NCBI RefSeq assembly: GCF_001750165.1
Contig: NZ_CP015412.1
Coordinates: 186,001-250,000 of the forward strand
Source of the DNA: Pseudoalteromonas luteoviolacea
GTDB lineage: Bacteria > Pseudomonadota > Gammaproteobacteria > Enterobacterales > Alteromonadaceae
Reading direction: 5' to 3'
Length of the DNA stretch: 64,000 nucleotides
Shown: piece after piece, positions 1-9,289 of the stretch
How the letters are laid out: each line of letters opens with the position of its first letter
Position numbering within the stretch: the first letter of the stretch is position 1
Program-made: the position numbers and the translations under genes
Notes under the pieces: generated by a model
Database searches by the model: none
What the model saw: the letters and a program-made list of their open reading frames with translations, nothing else
Told to the model about the DNA's origin: nothing

Positions 1-144
1 GACGCTAAGGAAGCGAGCAGTGAAAATGGACTTTGGACCGAAGTAGGCATTCGCGCACATTGGGGTGCATCGAGCTTTTCTTGGGAATTCTCAGAAGGCA
101 AAAGCATTGAGCAAGTTGCTTTTGTATACCGCTATTCATTCTAA
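1..144 (+). CDS. C-terminal end of an outer-membrane beta-barrel protein (partial, 5' end outside the window)
   Basis: The first 144 bases read through in frame 1 to a TAA stop and encode 47 residues ending in Tyr-Arg-Tyr-Ser-Phe, the terminal-aromatic signature that BAM recognises on outer-membrane barrels. The tail aligns well with the last residues of the next gene (same Trp/Glu-Val/Leu-Gly-Ile/Val spacing and the same YRY-x-F ending), so the two are tandem paralogues. Only the last beta-strands are visible, so ligand or exact family cannot be given. No terminator is evident between this stop and the next gene. Confidence 0.7.
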   Translation, partial: DAKEASSENGLWTEVGIRAHWGASSFSWEFSEGKSIEQVAFVYRYSF

Positions 145-357
145 CGTTTTATCTTAGATTTCTCCTCTGGGTTGGTACACTCCCTATCAGCCCATTTATT
201 TATTTCTTCGCGGATAATTGGGTACTCGTTATTGAGTCACCAATTTTGATCTAGCGGCTTATTTGTATAGCTTGATAACGATTGAGACACTTTGATACAG
301 ACCCATTGCTTTATCTTCTATACCATTTTCCCAAGTGTTAAATGAAGGAATAAAGTA

Positions 358-951
358 ATGAAAAAAATTCTATATATGATGATGTTATCGGTTTCAGGGC
401 TAAACGTACAAGCGGCTGATTTAAGCAAAACATTCATTGAGTTTGGATATGTACAAAGTGATTTTGGAGATAAATCAAAAGTAGAGCCAGATGGTATCAA
501 GCTGGGCTTTGGCTATGAATTTGAGAATGGGCTCTACACCAGTTTCACGGCAAAACGTCAAGGAGATACGATAGAAAGTGACGTAAGAAAACTAGATATA
601 GACATAGACGAAAATTATTTTGAGCTCGGTTATATCGCATATGAAACAAGCAATGGCAGATTCTCATTTGGTGCAGGTATTGGGGAAGTGGACTGGTATC
701 TGAAACAATACACACTTGAAGGTGATTTTTATCGCTTTTTTACCGAGTACGAACACCGCTTTAATGAATATTTTTCGGGGTATGCTCGGCTAGGCTATGA
801 GTACTTTGACCCGAAAGGAGCGAAAAATAATGAGGGGGCATGGGCTGAACTTGGCGTGCAAGCTCACATGGGTGACTCAAGCATTGTGCTGAGCTATTTT
901 GATAGTCAGGGCATGGACCAACTGGGTGTAACGTATCGTTACGCATTCTAA
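358..951 (+). CDS. Small outer-membrane beta-barrel protein, OmpA/OmpW-like size
   Basis: The protein has 197 residues: a signal peptide (about residues 1-20, ending Val-Gln-Ala-Ala), then alternating hydrophobic/polar strands rich in Tyr, Phe and Gly, and a C-terminal Tyr-Arg-Tyr-Ala-Phe typical of BAM substrates. Its length fits an 8-stranded barrel. ATG 358 is preceded by GAAGGA at a suitable distance. It lies 213 bases after a paralogous gene of which only the end is in the window, suggesting a tandem duplication. No enzymatic or ligand-binding motif is recognisable. It could be a structural porin-like barrel or an adhesin-type barrel; the sequence does not decide between these. Confidence 0.7.
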   Translation: MKKILYMMMLSVSGLNVQAADLSKTFIEFGYVQSDFGDKSKVEPDGIKLGFGYEFENGLYTSFTAKRQGDTIESDVRKLDIDIDENYFELGYIAYETSNGRFSFGAGIGEVDWYLKQYTLEGDFYRFFTEYEHRFNEYFSGYARLGYEYFDPKGAKNNEGAWAELGVQAHMGDSSIVLSYFDSQGMDQLGVTYRYAF

Positions 952-1149
952 TAAACAGAGTAACAGCTTGAACCTGTTCTTTGGGGTCACGGCTTGGTAT
1001 GGAAAACAAAATAATGAGTAAATGCTAAAGGTCGACTTATATTTTTCATTATCGATTGCGATGTATTCTATCAACTATATGTTTATGGTAATACTATTTT
1101 AATAATGGTTGTTGCGTTGCTAAAAACATACATCTCAAAAGGATAAAAA

Positions 1150-1845
1150 ATGAAAACAATTGGTTTACTTGGTGGCATGAGTTGGGAATCGACGGCAAAT
1201 TACTATAAGCATATCAATCATGGGGTTAAGTCAAAGTTAGGGGGGTTACATTCGGCAGAAATCGTTATGAAAAGCCTCGACTTTGCTCCTATTGCTGAGC
1301 TTCAGCAAGCAAATAAATGGGACACAATGGCCGACATGCTTACACAAGATGCCCGAGATATTGAACGAGCTGGGGCTGATTTCATACTTATTTGTACAAA
1401 CACCATGCATTTGATTTTTGATGCGGTGCAAGCTGGCGTAGGTATTCCTCTCATTCATATTGCGGACCCTACCGGAGAACAATTAAAACATGATGGCAAG
1501 CAAAAGGTTGGGTTGCTTGGTACACAGTTTACGATGTCAGAGTCATTTTATAAGGATAGGCTTAAAAGTAAATTTGATATTGATGTGATAGTGCCTAATG
1601 AAGCGGACCAAAAAGTAATTCATGATGTGATTTATAACGAACTCTGTGTCGGTGAAATTAAGTCTGAATCTAAGCAGGTATATTTAGAAGTTATTGCAAA
1701 ACTGCAGGCACAGGGGGCTGAGGCTGTCATTTTGGGGTGTACAGAGATTGCATTATTGGTTAACGAAAATGATACAGATATCCCAGTATATGATACAGCT
1801 GTTTTGCATGCGGATAGTGCTGTATCGAATTCATTAAAGCATTGA
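1150..1845 (+). CDS. Aspartate/glutamate racemase family protein (RacX/YgeA-like)
   Basis: The 231-residue protein starts with the family signature Ile-Gly-Leu-Leu-Gly-Gly-Met-Ser-Trp-Glu-Ser-Thr. The two catalytic cysteines of this PLP-independent fold are present: Cys82 in CTNTMH and Cys197 in GCTEI, matching the two-base mechanism. Length equals that of E. coli YgeA (about 230). Members interconvert amino-acid enantiomers, often with broad specificity (homoserine, glutamate, aspartate, lysine), and act in the cytosol. AAAGGAT lies a few bases before ATG 1150. It stands alone between a barrel protein and a secreted lipase-like gene, so context does not identify the substrate. Confidence 0.85.
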   Translation: MKTIGLLGGMSWESTANYYKHINHGVKSKLGGLHSAEIVMKSLDFAPIAELQQANKWDTMADMLTQDARDIERAGADFILICTNTMHLIFDAVQAGVGIPLIHIADPTGEQLKHDGKQKVGLLGTQFTMSESFYKDRLKSKFDIDVIVPNEADQKVIHDVIYNELCVGEIKSESKQVYLEVIAKLQAQGAEAVILGCTEIALLVNENDTDIPVYDTAVLHADSAVSNSLKH

Positions 1846-1987
1846 GTATCAGTGCTTTATACTTAACTTCCACCAGTTAAAGGAATGTTTTATGTACTTG
1901 TATTGATTTTTAATAATAAACAATTCAAAAATTAGAGCTTTTATTTTAATTTTGTGTAAAAATTTACTCGTTTTAAAAGGAGTAATT

Positions 1988-3682
1988 ATGAAATTAAAAT
2001 ATCTTTCATGTGTTGTGGCTGCAATGGTCACTAGTTCTACGGCGATGTCCTTCACTCAATTGGGCGGTGCTGGTGTTATGCCCATTGGGCATGAATGGCT
2101 TACACGTACGTCAGCATTAGAGTTAATGGGGCAAGATACACGAGTCAGTGATAGCCAAGATCCAAGGCTTGATTGGAACAAAGGTCTGGCTAAATCAATA
2201 GAATTAAACGTAGCACAGCACGAAGTTGAAAGGATCTTATCTAACACCAATGATGATGGGATTTACTGGTCAGGTTATGATGCTATTTTTGCTGCAATAG
2301 TCGGTGAACGATGGGTTGATATTGCCGGATTCAATGTGACAAACGCCAGTACAGATCCAACGGGTCCAAACTGTTTTAATGCCGTCGCACAAGAGCCTGC
2401 AGATTTGCAGCAAGATCACTTTATGCGTCGCTATGATGATGTCGGTGGTATTGGTGGTGTCAATGCAGCAAAGCGTGCGCAAATCCGATTCATAAATCAT
2501 TTTGTGAATGCCGCAACGGCCGAGTCTAAAAAAATTAAAGTCTGGGATGGCGGCGGTTATGCCAAAGCAGTTGAAGTTGACCACAACTACTTTTTATTTG
2601 GCCGGGCTGTGCATTTATTTCAAGATTCATTCAGTCCTGAACACACAGTGCGTTTGGCAGTCGATAATTATGAAAAAATTTGGCAAGTCAAAGCATACCT
2701 TTGCTCTGAGGGAGCCGAACAACATACCCATGACACTAAAGAGGCAATTAACTACCAAAGTGGTGACGTGATCTGGAAACCTGAGTCAAGAGGCCAAAGT
2801 GGCTGGCAAGCTTATAAGCCCAGTAATATAAAGCCTGTTGCTTTGGTGTCTTTAGAAGCCAGTAAGGATTTATGGGCGGCATTTATTCGCACTATGTCGC
2901 TCCCTAAAGAAGAGCGAAGAACCAAAGCTCATCAGGAGGCTCAGCAGCTGGTGGATAACTGGCTGTCGTTTGATGAACAAGCCATGCTCAATTGGTATGA
3001 AGATGAAACAAAGCGTGACCATACATACGTATTAGCGCCAGGCGAGCAGGGTAAAGGTAAGTCTTTAATCGATTGTATGACTGAACTTAAAGTAGGCACC
3101 ACTGATCAGCGTGCCCGAGTTGCACAACTAGAAGAAGAGCGTCGACACTGCTTATATAATATCGAAGCCGAAGCTGGTTACAGTGATGTCAACGACCCGT
3201 TGATTAATATGCCATACAATTGGAAATGGAAATCACTAACGTGGAAAACGCCGCCAGCAAATTGGCAACCAAATCAGCTTAATGCGGATACTGGTGACGT
3301 TGTACATATTCATAATGCGAGTAACGGAAAGGCCATGGGATCACGAAATGGTGAGCAGAAGAATGCGCTTTTATACGTTGAGCATGCAACGCCCATTGAT
3401 TTTATTTTGGTAAATGACGAAGGCGGTGACGCTTATTTTAGAACCAGGGAGAATGCTGAGCTGTTTTTAAGCTATAAAAATAACTTCACAGGTGATGCTA
3501 AACTTTGGACATCGCCTAATAAGGCATCTTTTAACATTGAGTCATACGGTACTCGTGTGAATTTAAAAAATAATTTTTGGCAGCAGTATGTTTGGGCTGA
3601 AATTGAGTCTGGGCAAGTGCACTTATCTCGTAAAGGCAATGCGGATAATGAAAATGCACAATGGTTACTAGTTAAACAATAA
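1988..3682 (+). CDS. Secreted zinc-dependent phospholipase C-like protein
   Basis: The start at ATG 1988 is chosen because AAAGGAG (1977-1982) sits just upstream and because it begins a clean signal peptide (residues 1-20, ...SSTAMS). The product is 565 residues. Ligand-type residues of the zinc phospholipase C/P1 nuclease fold are visible: Gly-His35-Glu-Trp near the mature N-terminus, His144, and a block His199-x9-His209-x3-Asp213-x5-His219 (HNYFLFGRAVHLFQDSFSPEH). This resembles the P. fluorescens/Legionella PlcA-type enzymes. The last ~130 residues (from about 435) form a separate beta-rich domain, perhaps for carbohydrate or lipid binding. Assignment rests on motif recognition; substrate is not shown. 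A 9-bp hairpin follows the stop. Confidence 0.6.
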   Translation: MKLKYLSCVVAAMVTSSTAMSFTQLGGAGVMPIGHEWLTRTSALELMGQDTRVSDSQDPRLDWNKGLAKSIELNVAQHEVERILSNTNDDGIYWSGYDAIFAAIVGERWVDIAGFNVTNASTDPTGPNCFNAVAQEPADLQQDHFMRRYDDVGGIGGVNAAKRAQIRFINHFVNAATAESKKIKVWDGGGYAKAVEVDHNYFLFGRAVHLFQDSFSPEHTVRLAVDNYEKIWQVKAYLCSEGAEQHTHDTKEAINYQSGDVIWKPESRGQSGWQAYKPSNIKPVALVSLEASKDLWAAFIRTMSLPKEERRTKAHQEAQQLVDNWLSFDEQAMLNWYEDETKRDHTYVLAPGEQGKGKSLIDCMTELKVGTTDQRARVAQLEEERRHCLYNIEAEAGYSDVNDPLINMPYNWKWKSLTWKTPPANWQPNQLNADTGDVVHIHNASNGKAMGSRNGEQKNALLYVEHATPIDFILVNDEGGDAYFRTRENAELFLSYKNNFTGDAKLWTSPNKASFNIESYGTRVNLKNNFWQQYVWAEIESGQVHLSRKGNADNENAQWLLVKQ

Positions 3683-3696
3683 TTTAATGAGAGTAC

Positions 3697-3723
3697 GCCC
3701 AAAGCAGTTGCCACGCTTTGGGC
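3697..3723. terminator. Hairpin between convergent genes
   Basis: Perfect 9-bp stem GCCCAAAGC / GCTTTGGGC with a 9-base loop, lying between the phospholipase-like gene and the convergent small gene. No clear T-run follows on either strand, so efficiency as an intrinsic terminator is doubtful. Confidence 0.4.
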
Positions 3724-3729
3724 AGTTAC

Positions 3730-3921
3730 TTAGTAATAGAGAAATGAGTCGCAATGACACTGTGGGTCTTCTTTAAGTAAATCTGCATGTAAATCTATCT
3801 TCCTTTGACTGCGCTCATCCCAAACGGTAACTACATGGTTACGCCTATCGACAATTAATACTTCTACTGGGTGGTCTTGATATTCTAACCATTCACCTTT
3901 TTGAATTTCTTCGATATTCAT
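3730..3921 (-). CDS. Small conserved-looking hypothetical protein (63 aa)
   Basis: ATG at 3921 is preceded on the minus strand by GGAG with an 8-base gap, which is better than the upstream in-frame GTG at 3930. The product begins MNIEEIQKGEW, is rich in charged residues, and has a pattern like a small SH3/Tudor-type beta barrel (GEWLEYQDHPVEVLIVDRR...VVTVWDERS), ending in a Cys-His-Cys stretch and Tyr-Tyr. I do not recognise the family. It is cytosolic by composition. It is convergent with the phospholipase-like gene and separated from it by a hairpin. Confidence 0.5.
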   Translation of the reverse strand: MNIEEIQKGEWLEYQDHPVEVLIVDRRNHVVTVWDERSQRKIDLHADLLKEDPQCHCDSFLYY

Positions 3922-4095
3922 AAATGTCACTCCAGCACTTGCGAAGCATAGTATTGAGTAGCTTTATTGTATTGCTAACAAGTGAAAGTCATTAAAATTT
4001 GCAAAGAGTATTACTCATCACTTTGTTACAAACCGAATGATTACATTATGTAAAAAAGCGCATTAAGTAGTTTAAAGTGTAGCTAATGAAAGATA

Positions 4096-4130
4096 AAAGC
4101 CCAATATAAAGGTGATCCTCATTGGGCTTT
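4096..4130 (-). terminator. Intrinsic terminator of the sugar-locus TonB receptor gene
   Basis: Ten-base stem AAAGCCCAAT / ATTGGGCTTT with a 15-base loop. On the minus strand the stem is followed by TTTTATCTTT, the expected U-rich tail, about 50 bases after the receptor stop. Confidence 0.7.
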
Positions 4131-4178
4131 GGTCGTTAGTTTTAGGTATGCCCACTCAAGTATGGGCTAAATTTGGGA

Positions 4179-6440
4179 CTAGAAATTATAAGCAACACTT
4201 AACTTAACGCTACGCGGCAAAATATAGCGTCCGTTAGCAGCCGCAGGGTTACGAGGGTCGCCTTCTGTTAAGCCCTGCTCGTCCGTTAAGTTATCAACGG
4301 CGATTTGTACTTGCACTTGTTCCATCGGCTCGAGTGTTAAGCCAATATCGATTTTTTCATAGCCATCCAAAACCGCATTTGGTGTATTTTGAATGTCACT
4401 ATAACGTGAATCAACCGCTGAAATTGTACCGTAAATGGTCGCGAACATATCACCGAGTTCAAATTCATAACTTGGCGTGATACGCAATTGCCAATCTGGG
4501 ATACGCTGTGATTTATTGCCAGTTAGGGTTGCGTCAGGGCTTTGTGCAATTTCGCTGTTCTGCCAAGTACCATTTAAATTCACACTAAAACCGGAGTCAT
4601 GATTGTAGTTAAAGTCTAATTCAATACCTTCTGCTTCAGTGGTAAAACGCTGCGCAGGTAGATCAGGTCGAACAGAGAAGGACTCACCTTTGACTTCATT
4701 GGCGAAAATAGTCGCAAAAAAGTCCATATTCTCACCCATAAATTTATAGCCAATTTCGCTTTGAGCCACTTCTTTTATGAGATCATCGCCAGCAGAATAA
4801 GCGTCAAAATTATCTCTGAAGTCGTCAAAGTAAGGCATTTTGAAGCCTTTATTGAAGCGCACAAATACGCCACTTTGCTCATCTAGTTTGTAATCAGTAC
4901 CGATTGTCCATGAGGTTTTGCGTGCGCTGTAGTCAACCGATTTTGTGATTACGCCATCGAGGTCTTCATCAACAGTGTAGTCAACTCGGTGGCGCTCATT
5001 ACGAAGGCCTAAATCAAAGGTTAAGTTTTCTGTAGCTTCATAGCTATGTGTTGTATAAAAGGCAAGTGTTGTGGCGTCGCCGTTGCTGTTGATATCGTAG
5101 TTAAAACCGCAGCCTTCAAGCGAATCGTTACAAGCAATACCTGTCAGCATTTCGCCACCTTGCTCTAAAACATGGTAAGCGGTATTGCCAAGGCTCCACC
5201 AATCTTTGGCTGAGGTGGTTGCAGTGTAAATACCAAAAGCACTGTTAATTACACCAAAATCTTTGCTTAGTGCAAGGTCGTTGGTAAAGGCTTCGATATC
5301 TTTAAGCACCACCCAACGGCCATAGTCTTGAACTCGTGTGTCAGCGCTATATTCTTTGCCAGTTGCGACACCTGTGGCGCTTACGCCATTGTCAGCAACT
5401 TCGGATAAGTTAATAGCATTACCAGCAGGAACAAGGCCATAAGTATTGGCTTTTCCTTGAGTCAAACTAAAGCGGTCGATAAAGTGCCAGTCATTACCTA
5501 GTTCTAATGAGATGCTACCACCAGATACATGCCCGTCCCAGCCACGGCCTTCAGCTAAATCAATATCAACTTTCCCATTACCTGCAGAAATCGTAGCTTG
5601 ACGGTTCAATGTACCAAGTTGAGTAAATTCTGCGTCGACACCTGCCTCATTCAGCGGGGTGGGTAGATACCATGCGCCAGTGTCGTCAGTTTGACGAGTA
5701 TAAACGTTGATTTCGCCGTTCTCTAACTCTTTGGTGAGTTTAATAGTAAATTGATGGCCTTTTTCGGATGTGAAACCTGCATCACGGATCCCTGAAGAAC
5801 GTTTGATATAGCCACCGATCATATAGTAAAGGTCTTCACTTACTTCTCCACTTATTACGCCATCGATACGTTGTAAACCATAGTCTGAGGTAGTGTATTT
5901 AAAGGTACCTTCTGTGTCTTCTTGACCACGTTTAAGTCGAAAGTTGGTTGTTAAACCTGGTTGTCCATTTGATAAGACAGGGTTTGGGCCACCTCTAAGT
6001 CCTTCCATCATTGAAATGGTTTCATCAAGGCGGAAAATAGACGAATTTTCTAAAAATGACAGCGTTGGAGCCGGATAAACTGGTGAACCATCGAGACTGA
6101 CAGTTAAAAATGGTGCATCCCCACTTGATGTGAATCCTCGTACATTAATGTTGGCACCAGACTCACCTCCTGAGCTTTCTACCCAAACACCCGGTATGGC
6201 TTTGAATAAGTCAGCTGTACTTTTTGGCGCAAGTCGCTCAATTAAAGATTCATCAACGTTGGTAACGGCGTATGCGGCATCCACTTTACGGATCCCCATA
6301 CCGCCAGGGGTACCAGAAATAACAATGGTTTCTACTTTGTCTTTGGCTTTATTTTGTTGCTCAGCGTTGGCTACATTTGAATATGTAATTGCGGCCATAA
6401 CCGCTGCTGCAAGTGCAGAATACTTCTTGCCTAGGTTCAC
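4179..6440 (-). CDS. TonB-dependent outer-membrane receptor of the trehalose-type sugar locus
   Basis: The 753-residue protein has a signal peptide (to about residue 26, ...NVANA), a TonB-box-like ETIVISG near residue 37, a plug domain with the LFKAIPGVWV...NVRGF pattern at about 80-110, a long barrel, and a C-terminal Ser-Val-Ala-Tyr-Asn-Phe. The start is GTG 6440, supported by GGGAG upstream on the minus strand. The gene is divergent from a LacI-type repressor, and a 14-bp palindrome TGCAAACGTTTGCA lies 155 bases upstream. The same palindrome fronts the MFS gene. The inferred substrate is trehalose or another alpha-glucoside, because a GH37 enzyme closes the locus. Energised by TonB-ExbBD, which is not in the window. 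Confidence 0.85.
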   Translation of the reverse strand: MNLGKKYSALAAAVMAAITYSNVANAEQQNKAKDKVETIVISGTPGGMGIRKVDAAYAVTNVDESLIERLAPKSTADLFKAIPGVWVESSGGESGANINVRGFTSSGDAPFLTVSLDGSPVYPAPTLSFLENSSIFRLDETISMMEGLRGGPNPVLSNGQPGLTTNFRLKRGQEDTEGTFKYTTSDYGLQRIDGVISGEVSEDLYYMIGGYIKRSSGIRDAGFTSEKGHQFTIKLTKELENGEINVYTRQTDDTGAWYLPTPLNEAGVDAEFTQLGTLNRQATISAGNGKVDIDLAEGRGWDGHVSGGSISLELGNDWHFIDRFSLTQGKANTYGLVPAGNAINLSEVADNGVSATGVATGKEYSADTRVQDYGRWVVLKDIEAFTNDLALSKDFGVINSAFGIYTATTSAKDWWSLGNTAYHVLEQGGEMLTGIACNDSLEGCGFNYDINSNGDATTLAFYTTHSYEATENLTFDLGLRNERHRVDYTVDEDLDGVITKSVDYSARKTSWTIGTDYKLDEQSGVFVRFNKGFKMPYFDDFRDNFDAYSAGDDLIKEVAQSEIGYKFMGENMDFFATIFANEVKGESFSVRPDLPAQRFTTEAEGIELDFNYNHDSGFSVNLNGTWQNSEIAQSPDATLTGNKSQRIPDWQLRITPSYEFELGDMFATIYGTISAVDSRYSDIQNTPNAVLDGYEKIDIGLTLEPMEQVQVQIAVDNLTDEQGLTEGDPRNPAAANGRYILPRSVKLSVAYNF

Positions 6441-6877
6441 AGGAGCTGCTCCCTTGGTTGTGTCATATGTGTTGTCATAATGGCCAACTTACGCGTTGGC
6501 ATCGCTTTTCGCCGCAAAACTGAACGAAAATAATGATTCATTCAGTGTATTTTTAATTGGTTTGTACTTGGCGTTATTTTAAAATAGAACTTTATGCAAA
6601 CGTTTGCAATAGGGTGTTGCGATATTTTTTTACCTTGAGTTTACCTAATGCCGCATGTGCGTGCTTTTTTATAACCTCGGGCATTTAGACGGAGACAATA
6701 AAAACAATGGGTTAATAAAAAATGGTCAGAAACGAAAATTCCTAGCGAGAAGAGGAATTCACTGTGGATGAATTTTCTCGGTTAGTTTAATCTAGAGGCA
6801 TGAAGGTTATTGGGTGTTTAAACCCGTTAAGTCATGCTCAAGCATTACAAAGTGCTTTTTGAAGTAGTGAATAAGCT
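6441..6877. other. 437-bp divergent intergenic region of the sugar locus
   Basis: It separates the minus-strand TonB receptor from the plus-strand LacI gene and carries one perfect operator palindrome (6595-6608). An 8-bp inverted repeat GAAAATTC (6734-6741) / GAATTTTC (6770-6777) with a 28-base spacer is also present but has no clear meaning. I found no convincing small gene here. Confidence 0.6.
6595..6608. promoter_or_regulatory. LacI-family operator upstream of the TonB receptor
   Basis: Perfect 14-bp palindrome TGCAAACGTTTGCA with the central CG typical of LacI/GalR-family sites. The same sequence recurs at 7962-7979 before the MFS gene, so both are likely bound by the repressor encoded between them. 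Confidence 0.8.
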
Positions 6878-7885
6878 ATGCAACAAAAAAAATTAAAACT
6901 GGCTGATCTGGCAAAATTAGCAGGAGTGTCAACTTCGACGGCGTCACGGGCACTCAATGACAATCCGTTAATTAAACAAGAGACACGTGAGCGGATCCAG
7001 CTGTTAGCGAAAGAACATAATTTCAGCCTAAACGCTGCAGCGAGTAGGTTAAGACTGCAAAAAACCAAAGTTATCGCGGTATTGATAAACCTTGACTCGG
7101 AAACGGAGCAATCTATTGATGATCCTTTTCTGCTCAAGGTGGTGAGTGATATTAACCTTGCGGTGAACCGACAAGGCTACGAATTGTTATTATCAAACTC
7201 TTTTATGGCAGGTGACGATTGGCATGGTTACTTTATTGATGGACGCCGTGCTGATGGGGTGATCGTTGTTGGCCAAGGCAAACAACAGGCGCGAATAGAA
7301 AGCGCATCTAAAGCAGGTATGCCACTGGTTGTGTGGGGCGATCCAAAAACAGATACTGATTATGTGATTGTTGGTAGTGATAACTACCTTGGTGGAAAGT
7401 TAGCGGCTGATCATTTGATTTCGAGAGGTTGCAAAGCCCCTCTGTTTTTGGGCGAACCTGAGCATGCTGAATTAGGTGAAAGGTACAATGGTTTTTGTGC
7501 AGCGATAGCAAGCAAAGGCTTAGAAGGTGAGTGTCAGTTGTTGAAAATTGACATCACCAGTCAAGCGGCTTATGACGCGATAAATCTTAAGCTGCGTAGT
7601 GATGGGCTTGATTTTGATGGTATTTTTGCTTGTAGTGATATGGTCGCGTTAGGTGCAATGAAAGCATTAAAAGAGCGATATGTGAGCATTCCAAATGATG
7701 TACATATTGTTGGCTTTGATGATATTGCAATGGCAGATATTAGCTTTCCATCATTGACCACAATTAGACAGGATACAAAACAAGCGGGGGAGCTCTTGGT
7801 GAATAAGCTATTGGCTCAGCTTGAAGGCGAGCAGGTGACCTCTAGTCAGTTGGGGATAGAATTAATTGAACGCCAATCAAGTTAG
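6878..7885 (+). CDS. LacI-family transcriptional repressor of the sugar locus
   Basis: The 335-residue protein has the LacI N-terminal helix-turn-helix (about residues 4-50: LADLAKLAGVSTSTASRALN, then a hinge-helix region around AAASRLR) followed by a periplasmic-binding-like effector domain (about 62-330) with the FDGIFACSDMVALGAMKAL and VGFDDIAMADISFPSLTTI blocks. It lies between the TonB receptor and the MFS/trehalase genes and next to two copies of the palindromic operator, so it very likely controls them by releasing DNA when the sugar or a derivative binds. The effector is not readable from sequence; trehalose, trehalose-6-phosphate or glucose are candidates. The ribosome-binding site is weak. 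Confidence 0.9.
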   Translation: MQQKKLKLADLAKLAGVSTSTASRALNDNPLIKQETRERIQLLAKEHNFSLNAAASRLRLQKTKVIAVLINLDSETEQSIDDPFLLKVVSDINLAVNRQGYELLLSNSFMAGDDWHGYFIDGRRADGVIVVGQGKQQARIESASKAGMPLVVWGDPKTDTDYVIVGSDNYLGGKLAADHLISRGCKAPLFLGEPEHAELGERYNGFCAAIASKGLEGECQLLKIDITSQAAYDAINLKLRSDGLDFDGIFACSDMVALGAMKALKERYVSIPNDVHIVGFDDIAMADISFPSLTTIRQDTKQAGELLVNKLLAQLEGEQVTSSQLGIELIERQSS

Positions 7886-7961
7886 CGTATTGGTGTCAAT
7901 TAAGTGTGAAAATTTAGGAGAAGAGAGTTCAAAGTAATTAACAGTCAATATTAAAATTTAA

Positions 7962-7979
7962 AATGCAAACGTTTGCATT
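7962..7979. promoter_or_regulatory. LacI-family operator upstream of the MFS-trehalase operon
   Basis: Perfect 18-bp palindrome AATGCAAACGTTTGCATT, sharing its central 14 bp exactly with the site before the TonB receptor. It lies 54 bases upstream of the MFS start and 76 bases after the repressor gene, so it likely blocks a promoter for the two downstream genes. Confidence 0.8.
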
Positions 7980-8033
7980 GTTCGCATATGAGCGCTAGAC
8001 TGAATTAAACTTACAGTATTTACGAGTCTTTCA

Positions 8034-9275
8034 ATGCACAATATGCGAACTATTTTGGCTATGGGAGCCTGCTACTTTTTATTTGCAATATTGCTTAATA
8101 GTGTTGGTACCGTTATTTTGCAAGCCATCAACACTTTTGGCGTTTCTAAAGCCCAGGCTGCGTCGCTAGAAGGATTTAAAGATTTACCGATTGCGATTGT
8201 TTCTTTTTTAGTTGCTTCATTTATCCCTCGAATAGGTTACAAATTTGCATTATTAGGTGGTCTATCTTTGGTCACTGTAATGTGTTTAATCACGCCAATC
8301 GCAGGTAGCTTTTGGGCACTCAAAGCGTTATTTGCTGCTGTTGGTTGTGCATTTGCGATTGTTAAAGTCTCCGTATATGCCTTAATTGGTCAAGTCACTG
8401 ATTCAACCAAATCACACTCTAGTTTATTAAATACCATTGAAGGAGTATTCATGGTGGGAGTGCTCAGTGGGTACTGGGTGTTTGCTGCATTTTTGAGTGA
8501 AGATATCAGCTCAAGTAATTGGTTGAACGTGTATTATCTGCTGGGTGCATTATCTGTTGCTACGATGTTTTTGGTTTGGTTTGCCAAAATCGACAAACCA
8601 GTAGAGCAGGCACTTGAATCAGGCAGTGCTAAAAATGATTTCTTTGATATGTTGCGTTTAACCTACCAACCACTGGTATTGGTGTTTGTGATCAGTGCGT
8701 TTTTATATGTGTTGATAGAGCAAGGTGTCGGTACATGGTTGCCCACGTTTAATAACCAAGTACTTAATTTGCCCGTTGATGTTAGTGTTCAGTTGAGCAG
8801 TATTTTTGCCGCTAGTTTGGCAATTGGCCGTTTGGCTGCTGGTCAAATTCTGAAAAAAGTAGATTGGTACGTATTCCTGAATATTTGTCTAGCAGGTATG
8901 GCCATATTGGTCTTATTGACCTTGCCTATGACTAAAGATTTGCCGCAAAGCGAAGTGACAAGCGTGTTCGATGCGCCTACAGCCGCGTATTTAATGCCAT
9001 TGATTGGACTACTGATGGCGCCAATTTATCCGGTTATCAATTCAATTATGCTCAGCAGTCTTGAGAAGCATCGCCACGCCGCAATGACTGGCTTAATCGT
9101 GGTGTTTTCTGCGTTAGGTGGCACAACTGGATCATTAATTACAGGCTTTGTATTTGAATATATGAGCGGTCAACATGCTTTCTATATGTCATTAATTCCA
9201 ATGGCTATTATCACAATTACCTTATTTTTATTTAAAAAGCGTGCTCAGCAAGTAGCGTGCTCGTCAGCAGTTTAA
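8034..9275 (+). CDS. MFS sugar transporter (FucP-like)
   Basis: The 413-residue hydrophobic protein has about 12 membrane segments in two halves separated by a loop near residues 190-215. The first segments (GACYFLFAILLNSVGTVILQAI...) and the charged motif around FIPRIGYKFALLGG fit the sugar-porter-like FucP/GGP branch of the major facilitator superfamily. It would carry the sugar from periplasm to cytosol, with the trehalase next door. The trehalase begins only 14 bases after this stop, so the two form one transcription unit headed by the operator at 7962-7979. Two ATGs (8034, 8043) are possible; the ribosome-binding site is not strong for either. Confidence 0.8.
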   Translation: MHNMRTILAMGACYFLFAILLNSVGTVILQAINTFGVSKAQAASLEGFKDLPIAIVSFLVASFIPRIGYKFALLGGLSLVTVMCLITPIAGSFWALKALFAAVGCAFAIVKVSVYALIGQVTDSTKSHSSLLNTIEGVFMVGVLSGYWVFAAFLSEDISSSNWLNVYYLLGALSVATMFLVWFAKIDKPVEQALESGSAKNDFFDMLRLTYQPLVLVFVISAFLYVLIEQGVGTWLPTFNNQVLNLPVDVSVQLSSIFAASLAIGRLAAGQILKKVDWYVFLNICLAGMAILVLLTLPMTKDLPQSEVTSVFDAPTAAYLMPLIGLLMAPIYPVINSIMLSSLEKHRHAAMTGLIVVFSALGGTTGSLITGFVFEYMSGQHAFYMSLIPMAIITITLFLFKKRAQQVACSSAV

Positions 9276-9289
9276 GTCGAGGGTTAATA

